The translations under genes were made by a program, and so were the position numbers. The notes beneath the pieces were generated by a model. That model was not told the origin of the DNA and searched no databases. It was given only the letters and a program-made list of their open reading frames with translations. Positions 59,500 through 64,000 of a DNA stretch of 64,000 bases are shown here, piece by piece. Source of the DNA: Tessaracoccus flavescens (GTDB lineage: Bacteria > Actinomycetota > Actinomycetes > Propionibacteriales > Propionibacteriaceae); NCBI RefSeq assembly GCF_001998865.1, contig NZ_CP019607.1, forward strand, positions 310,001 to 374,000. The letters run 5' to 3'. Each line of letters starts with the position of its first letter. Position 1 is the stretch's first letter.

Positions 59500-60558
59500 T
59501 CAGCGGTCTTTTGTCCAGCTGTAGAGCTTCTTTCCGGTGATCGTCAGCGCGGCGGCCATGCTGCCGGTCAGGGTCGCGACGAGACATGCGGCAACTCCGA
59601 CCAGGATGTGTGTGACGAGCCATCGTGCCTCGGGTGCGGTCGTGTTGGCCGTGGTGACGACGAGGGTGATGGTTGTGGCCAATGCACTGGCAGGGAGGGC
59701 CCAGCACATAGTCTCCAGTTTGAGTTGAATGTGCTGCTGGGTGGCGCGGACGCCGAGGTGCTGGGCAAGGCTCAGCTCGACTCGTCGTGTCCGAATCAAG
59801 GTGTATCCCAGGCACGCGGAGGCCGCAGCGCCGATAACAAGGAGCCATCGGGTCGAGCGTGTCTGGAGCAGGCTGATCGTCGGTGTGGGTGTGCCGAATG
59901 CGGGGTTGAGCTGTTGGCGCGCCACGTTGTCGGTTCCCGGGACGACGACGGTACTAAGAAGGGCGAAGGTCGCTTCGTCGTGAGGCCAGATCGTCGCCCA
60001 GCAGGCATCGAATCGGCCGGGGGACGGGACCGGTTGAAGGGCGGCGGAAGCGAGTTGGCTGTTGCGTCCGTCGTCGGGGTAAGGGAAGGTTCCCGCGACC
60101 AGCGCCGAGGTCCCGTCCGCCATGGCGAGTGGACCGGTGCCGAACCGCGTGGCCATGGCCTCTGATAGCCAGACCCCGGGTGGCCCGGAAGGTTGTGCGT
60201 CGAGTGTCGCGGGGATATCTCCAGCCACATCGTAGAGAGCCGGCTTGGAGTGCGGATAGGCGAGCAGGTCGAACCTGTCGCGCACCTCGCGCAGGGCAAT
60301 GGCGCCGACGACCCCTTTGAGCCCTTGCAGCGCGACGCACCGCTGGCCGTCGATACCCGCAGGCGCTGCGATGATATGGGTTGCGCCGCCACCCGTGCGG
60401 ACCGCGCGTTGAGCGATGAAGACGTGCTCGACGGCGAGCGCGTCCTGCAGGACGGTTCCAGCGATGATCACCAGCAGCGCCAGTGAGGCGAGCATTGCTC
60501 GAATGGTGCCCGATGCTACGTTGCGAGTTGCTTCGGACAGGATCGACGACCATCTCAT
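59500..60558 (-). CDS. FtsX/MacB-type ABC transporter permease
   Basis: Membrane protein of 352 residues: one N-terminal membrane helix (about 22-42, IRAMLASLALLVIIAGTVL), a ~190-residue extracellular domain, and three C-terminal helices (from WLLVIGAAASACLGY onward), the FtsX layout. The last loop TRRVELSLAQHLGVRATQQ is the typical cytoplasmic coupling segment. The start overlaps the ATPase stop in an ATGA. Third transporter gene of a cell-envelope export operon. Confidence 0.85.
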   Translation of the reverse strand: MRWSSILSEATRNVASGTIRAMLASLALLVIIAGTVLQDALAVEHVFIAQRAVRTGGGATHIIAAPAGIDGQRCVALQGLKGVVGAIALREVRDRFDLLAYPHSKPALYDVAGDIPATLDAQPSGPPGVWLSEAMATRFGTGPLAMADGTSALVAGTFPYPDDGRNSQLASAALQPVPSPGRFDACWATIWPHDEATFALLSTVVVPGTDNVARQQLNPAFGTPTPTISLLQTRSTRWLLVIGAAASACLGYTLIRTRRVELSLAQHLGVRATQQHIQLKLETMCWALPASALATTITLVVTTANTTAPEARWLVTHILVGVAACLVATLTGSMAAALTITGKKLYSWTKDR

Positions 60559-61160
60559 GGCGCCGCCGGGTCGACCTGAAGGATCTGGTCGCATCTGTTC
60601 CTCAGCAGCTCGTCGTGAGTGGCCAGCACAACGATCCGTTCCTCAGAGACCATCTCGCGGATCACGTCACCGATGGTGTGTGCGGTGTCGCGGTCGAGTT
60701 GGGCAGTGGGCTCATCGATCAGGATCGCGTCGTAGTCGCTCGCGGCTGCGCGAGCCAGGCACATCCGTTGGGCCTCGCCGCCTGACAGTCGGCGGAACTC
60801 CCGTGCCGCTACGTGAGCGAGTCCGAATCGATCGAGCAGATCCCTTGCCTGCGGTTCGGCCTCACGTCGCAAGAGCCCTCGCGCGAGGAGGGGCACGGCA
60901 ACCTGATCGATTGCGGTGCGTCGCGGGGCGCCAACGGGGTTCTGCATGATCCACCCGATCCGGTCGACGCCGATGGCCTCGATATTGCCGTTGCTGGGGC
61001 GCAGCCCGCCGGAGAGTATCGACAACAGCGTGCTCTTCCCCGAGCCCGAGGGCCCGACCAGGCCGTACAGCACACCGGGTCGAAGGTCGAACGACAGGTC
61101 GGCGAACAGCGGAGGCTGGCCCGGGAACCGGTGCCCCAGCCCTTCGGCTACGAGCCGCAC
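60555..61160 (-). CDS. MacB/LolD-like ABC transporter ATP-binding protein
   Basis: ATPase of 201 residues with Walker A GPSGSGKST, IMQNPVG Q-loop, signature LSGGEAQRMCLARA, Walker B ILIDEPTAQLD and ATHDELL. Shorter than usual but complete. GTG 61160 is the best start; it overlaps the adaptor gene by 13 bases and has no strong ribosome-binding sequence. Partner of the FtsX-type permease. Confidence 0.88.
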   Translation of the reverse strand: MRLVAEGLGHRFPGQPPLFADLSFDLRPGVLYGLVGPSGSGKSTLLSILSGGLRPSNGNIEAIGVDRIGWIMQNPVGAPRRTAIDQVAVPLLARGLLRREAEPQARDLLDRFGLAHVAAREFRRLSGGEAQRMCLARAAASDYDAILIDEPTAQLDRDTAHTIGDVIREMVSEERIVVLATHDELLRNRCDQILQVDPAAP

Positions 61161-62182
61161 GTGGCGTCCATCGCGGGATACACGTCGACGGCCGGTGGTG
61201 GATCGCCCACCAGCCGCACGTAGGTCAGGCCCAACGCGGAACTGATGACCTCTGCCGCGATGGGGGATCCAGCGCTCAGCACGCACACCCGCGCTGAGGC
61301 GTCCCTGACCACCGAGGAAGGCGGTACCGCATAGACCGGAATCGGCGTCGCAAGACGCAACGCCCCACTGACCTGGACGCTCTCCCCGGTTCCCTGGGCG
61401 ATGGCGGCGGTGACCTCTGCCGTCGCCAGCACGGCTCTGGCGTCTTCCGGATCGGCCAGGCGGAGGTCCTTGTCGAGCTTCACCGTCGTCGCTGCGACGG
61501 TCAGGGTGCGGGGCCCATCGAAGAGGTCCGCGGGAGCGGCAAGGCTCACTGTGGCGTGGCCAGAGCTGGCCGTCCCGATCACCGCGCCGACAGCGATGTC
61601 CTGCCCCGCGGAGAGAGGGCACTGCGTGAGTATGACCTCGTTCTCAGGTAGCCACACGACCTGACTCAGCCGGAAAACCCCATCCTTTGCGGGCACCTGG
61701 GCCTTGGTCGCGGTCTTCTTCCATGCGTCCTGAGTCAAGGTGTCGAACCGCCCGGAGACGGGTATCTCAGCACCGAGATGGTTCAGTGCACGCTGCAGGT
61801 TCGCCACATCCTCACCCTCGTCACCGGCCGTCAAGTCCCGGTACCACGGTTCCTGCCCGCTCAATAGCAGCAGCCCTGCCCCGCCCACCGCAACGGGAGA
61901 CGAGCCCGAGGCCCAATGATCGCCGACCGCGCAGTCGACCGTTGTGAGGATGCCGGACTCCCGTACGATCAGGGGTCTGCCTGGCGCCGGCGCCACGCTG
62001 ACTTCGACCGGACGCTCGTCGGCGAACTCGCTGCGGGCCAAGGCATAGAACGACTCGCCCGCGTCTCCCAGCGTAGGCTCATCGATTGGCCGGAACGCCG
62101 AGAACCAGACGACTCCCACACTCACAGCGGCTACCGCGGACCACGACAAGACGAGCGACGGAAAACGTACGCGCGCGGTCAC
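61148..62182 (-). CDS. Membrane-anchored adaptor with peptidoglycan-binding domain
   Basis: Extracytoplasmic adaptor of 344 residues. One N-terminal membrane helix (about 9-28), then a beta-rich region split by a PGRP-type peptidoglycan-binding repeat (LTAGDEGEDVANLQRALNHLG ... GRFDTLTQDAWKK, about 118-160), then HlyD-like strands. Such adaptors pair with MacB/FtsX-type ABC exporters in actinobacteria. The GTG start follows AAGGA and overlaps the upstream gene's stop in a GTGA. Confidence 0.82.
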   Translation of the reverse strand: MTARVRFPSLVLSWSAVAAVSVGVVWFSAFRPIDEPTLGDAGESFYALARSEFADERPVEVSVAPAPGRPLIVRESGILTTVDCAVGDHWASGSSPVAVGGAGLLLLSGQEPWYRDLTAGDEGEDVANLQRALNHLGAEIPVSGRFDTLTQDAWKKTATKAQVPAKDGVFRLSQVVWLPENEVILTQCPLSAGQDIAVGAVIGTASSGHATVSLAAPADLFDGPRTLTVAATTVKLDKDLRLADPEDARAVLATAEVTAAIAQGTGESVQVSGALRLATPIPVYAVPPSSVVRDASARVCVLSAGSPIAAEVISSALGLTYVRLVGDPPPAVDVYPAMDATCGS

Positions 62183-62577
62183 TCTTCCTTGCCCATGCTG
62201 CTCGGGTTCTCCATGCACTTGATCGACTTTTCGGAGTTCACCAACTCCTGAGCCGCCGGATCTACCGGCGTCCCCGAAGAGTCGCCATCCGCGCCAGCCG
62301 CCGTCATCAGATCACGAAGATCCTGAGCACCGAACGGTGCCTTCACCAGACCCGCCGCGACAAAGCAGCGCGCGAGCGCCTCGTCCGGATCGAGCTTGTC
62401 AGGGTTCATCAGGACATCCACGTACAGCGGCTCAATCAGCGCCGTCGTGCCTCGTGCACACCCATCACTCATGCGGTCGTAGGCGTCGATGTCTCCAGAG
62501 ACTTGATAGACGTAGTAGCCGCTCTGATCCTTCAGCTCGACGTTGCCGCCACCATCACGAATGCAGGAGATATAACG
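62179..62577 (-). pseudogene. Secreted Cys-pair protein, N-terminus lost to ISL3-type insertion
   Basis: C-terminal 132 residues of a secreted protein: YISCIRDGGGNVELKDQSGY, YDRMSDGCARG, ALARCFVAAGLVKAPFG and a final SIKCMEN. The Cys pattern fits the small secreted proteins with CMREHG-like repeats that often precede adaptor/ATPase/FtsX operons. The frame stays open back to about 62577, where ISL3-type sequence begins, so the promoter, signal peptide and start are gone. An internal ATG at 62472 could give a 97-residue fragment. Confidence 0.75.
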
Positions 62578-63399
62578 GGCTCTTCGGACCTGAGTGTGGG
62601 GTCATAGTTGGAGTCCGCCGCCGATGAGGAGCATTCTGAGGCGGTAGTTTTCTCGGTTGCGGAACCCGCGTGCGACGCGGCGGGCGAGTTCGATCAGGCC
62701 GTTGATCGCTTCAGTCCCACCGTTGCTGGCACCGTCGGTGGTGAAGTAGGCCAGAAACGCTGTGCGCCACTGTTTCAGCGTGTTGCCCAGCCGGCGGATC
62801 TCGGGGATCGGGCAGGTCGGGAACGAGGCGATGACTTTCTCCGCGACAACCCGGCCGAGTGCCTTGGTGCGTTGATGGTAGACCGAGCGAAGGTCTTGGG
62901 AACAGCGGTAGGCCACCTCGACCTCCACGTGGCGCTCATCAGCGACGAACGCGGCGTGCAGTCGGGCTTGCTGTTTCTCGGTGAGACGCTCCTGCCCGGC
63001 GCGCAACAGGTGACGGATCCCATACAACGGGTCACCCTTGCGGCCGCGGTGGCCGTGGATCTCTTGCTGGAGGCGGCGACGGACATCGTCCACGGCGGAG
63101 GTGCCGAGTTTCACGATGTGGAAGGCGTCAACGACGGTCTCGGCGTCGGCGAGTTTGTCGTCGATGGCGTTCTTGTAGCCGTGGAACGGATCCAAGGTGG
63201 CGATCTTGACCCCGGTCCGGAACACGTCGCCGCGCTCATCGAGCCAGGTCCTGTAGACAGTCCCGGAGCGGCCAGGCACGAGATCCAGTAACCGGGCTTT
63301 GACTACTGGTTTCCCGGTCTTCGGGTGTCGGTGGCGGGTCAGATCCACCATGCCGGTGAGTTCTTTGGGGCCACGCTTGCGTGGCGAGACGTGATGCCA
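62578..63399 (-). mobile_element. ISL3-family element, 3' part (interrupted by a group II intron)
   Basis: The terminal sequence GGCTCTTCGGACCTGAGTG near 62578 has the look of an ISL3 inverted repeat, 24 bases from the transposase stop. The 5' half lies beyond the intron and outside the window, so the target duplication cannot be checked. Confidence 0.75.
62602..63399 (-). CDS. ISL3-family transposase, C-terminal exon
   Basis: C-terminal 265 residues of a DDE transposase. From the junction it reads WHHVSPRKRGPKELTGMVDL, then ARLLDLVPGRSGTVYRTWL, LDPFHGYKNAIDDKLADAETVVDAFHIVKLG and the ending TDGASNGGTEAINGLIELARRVARGFRNRENYRLRML, the Glu-containing C-terminal motif of ISL3. Codon TGG at 63397-63399 is the first complete one after the intron end. 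The N-terminal part, with its zinc ribbon and HTH, lies outside the window. Confidence 0.85.
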   Translation of the reverse strand, partial: WHHVSPRKRGPKELTGMVDLTRHRHPKTGKPVVKARLLDLVPGRSGTVYRTWLDERGDVFRTGVKIATLDPFHGYKNAIDDKLADAETVVDAFHIVKLGTSAVDDVRRRLQQEIHGHRGRKGDPLYGIRHLLRAGQERLTEKQQARLHAAFVADERHVEVEVAYRCSQDLRSVYHQRTKALGRVVAEKVIASFPTCPIPEIRRLGNTLKQWRTAFLAYFTTDGASNGGTEAINGLIELARRVARGFRNRENYRLRMLLIGGGLQL

Positions 63400-63462
63400 G
63401 TTGGGTCGGCCTGGGGCGCGGTGTCGGGATTGCTCCCGGTCCGTTTCCCCAGGCCGCCCGCC

Positions 63463-63496
<34 letters not shown>

Positions 63497-63515
63497 TCCA
63501 TGAGAGAGGGCTGGT

Positions 63516-64000
63516 TCAGCTGGTGGTGACAGCTGGCCGGTCCCAGGGGGTAGGGATGTGGTAGCCGCGGTAGCGGTACCTGGTCACCGGGACGCTCGCG
63601 GCGCCGGTGAACCGTTTCCCGTTGTGAGCGAGGCGCCAGGTTCCGGGCAGGCAGTACCTGCGGCGGAGTTCTGGCCATCCGAGTCGGCGGTGCTTCTTGC
63701 GTAGCCATGCCGTGATCCGCTCCCACGTGTAGGAGTCGATCGCGGCGAAGGTCGCTTTGGCCACCGCATACCGGAAGTAGTTCGCCCATCCCCGCAGCAC
63801 CCGCCCGAGATAGTCCATGAGGTATCCCGGGTCCCGGTGCAGGGTGTTCCTGTAGGTCATGGTCTTCACCCGCTGTCTGATCGAGGCGATCGCCTTCTTC
63901 GCGGGCAGGGTGTAGACGTACCACTTGTTGCTGCCTCGTCTCCGCATCCGTCGGATGTGGAAACCGAGGAAGTCGAACCCGTGGTCGATGTGGACCACGC
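63516..64000 (-). CDS. ltrA: Group II intron reverse transcriptase/maturase, C-terminal part
   Basis: The last ~160 residues of an intron-encoded protein. FDFLGFHIRRM marks the end of the RT palm/thumb; AKKAIASIRQRVKTM and LRGWANYFRYAVAKATFAAIDSYTWERITAWLRKKHRR are the maturase (domain X). No HNH endonuclease motif follows. The stop is 19 bases before domain V. The start and YADD active site are outside the window. Confidence 0.9.
   Translation of the reverse strand, partial: VVHIDHGFDFLGFHIRRMRRRGSNKWYVYTLPAKKAIASIRQRVKTMTYRNTLHRDPGYLMDYLGRVLRGWANYFRYAVAKATFAAIDSYTWERITAWLRKKHRRLGWPELRRRYCLPGTWRLAHNGKRFTGAASVPVTRYRYRGYHIPTPWDRPAVTTS

Overview
The window comes from a high-GC actinobacterium. 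The best fit is Propionibacteriales, probably a Tessaracoccus-like member of the Propionibacteriaceae. That placement is inference: it rests on G/C-rich third codon positions throughout, the order rpsB-tsf-pyrH-frr-cdsA-rlmN, an actinobacterial sufR-B-D-Rieske-C-S-U-T operon, an InhA-like FabI next to FabG, SURF1/CtaA oxidase assembly genes and a DUF3099 protein. Most of the window is ordinary chromosome. Two stretches, 39.47-40.57 kb and about 58.8 kb to the right edge, carry mobile or decaying DNA.

Layout. 0-2.3 kb (minus): end of a carotenoid operon, crtE-crtB-crtI. 2.4-7.6 kb (minus): rlmN, cdsA, frr, pyrH, tsf, rpsB. 7.9-14.8 kb: M23 peptidase, XerC recombinase, peptide deformylase, a broken MFS gene and a large secreted nuclease. 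14.8-20 kb: a SpoU methyltransferase, then a MurNAc-recycling locus (murR divergent from murQ, a PTS EIIBC gene and mupG). 20-25.3 kb: fused PabB-PabC, a BASS-type transporter, then SPFH, NfeD and ABC ATPase genes. 25.4-28.7 kb (minus): fabG, fabI, an aldo/keto reductase and a lipoprotein. 28.8-35.4 kb (plus): DUF3099, SURF1, an RlmA-like methyltransferase, an AAA ATPase, a GPH sugar symporter and a GH13 glucosidase. 35.5-38.7 kb (minus): phosphohexomutase and ABC-F. 38.8-41.9 kb: a response regulator and histidine kinase separated by an IS481-type insertion. 41.9-43.7 kb (minus): RarD and an alpha/beta hydrolase. 43.8-50.4 kb (minus): the suf iron-sulfur operon. 50.6-55.9 kb (plus): ABC-2 transporter pair, heme A synthase, M3 oligopeptidase, a DinB-like protein and a lipoprotein. 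56-58.8 kb (minus): DHA2 exporter and a DUF4921 GalT-like protein. 59.5-62.6 kb (minus): an adaptor/ATPase/FtsX-type ABC operon whose first gene is cut off by an ISL3-type element. The transposase gene of that element is itself interrupted by a group II intron that runs off the window.

Two expression habits recur. Many adjacent genes overlap by exactly GTGA or ATGA, which implies translational coupling. About a dozen genes at the head of a transcription unit have a TANNNT hexamer exactly 6 or 7 bases before the start codon, as expected for leaderless mRNAs. I saw no tRNA or rRNA gene, CRISPR array or replication origin, and no clear new defence system. The observations most worth following are the nested mobile elements, the IS481 copy whose transposase stop codon comes from its target duplication, a hairpin that would hide the hydrolase start site, and the leaderless promoter series.
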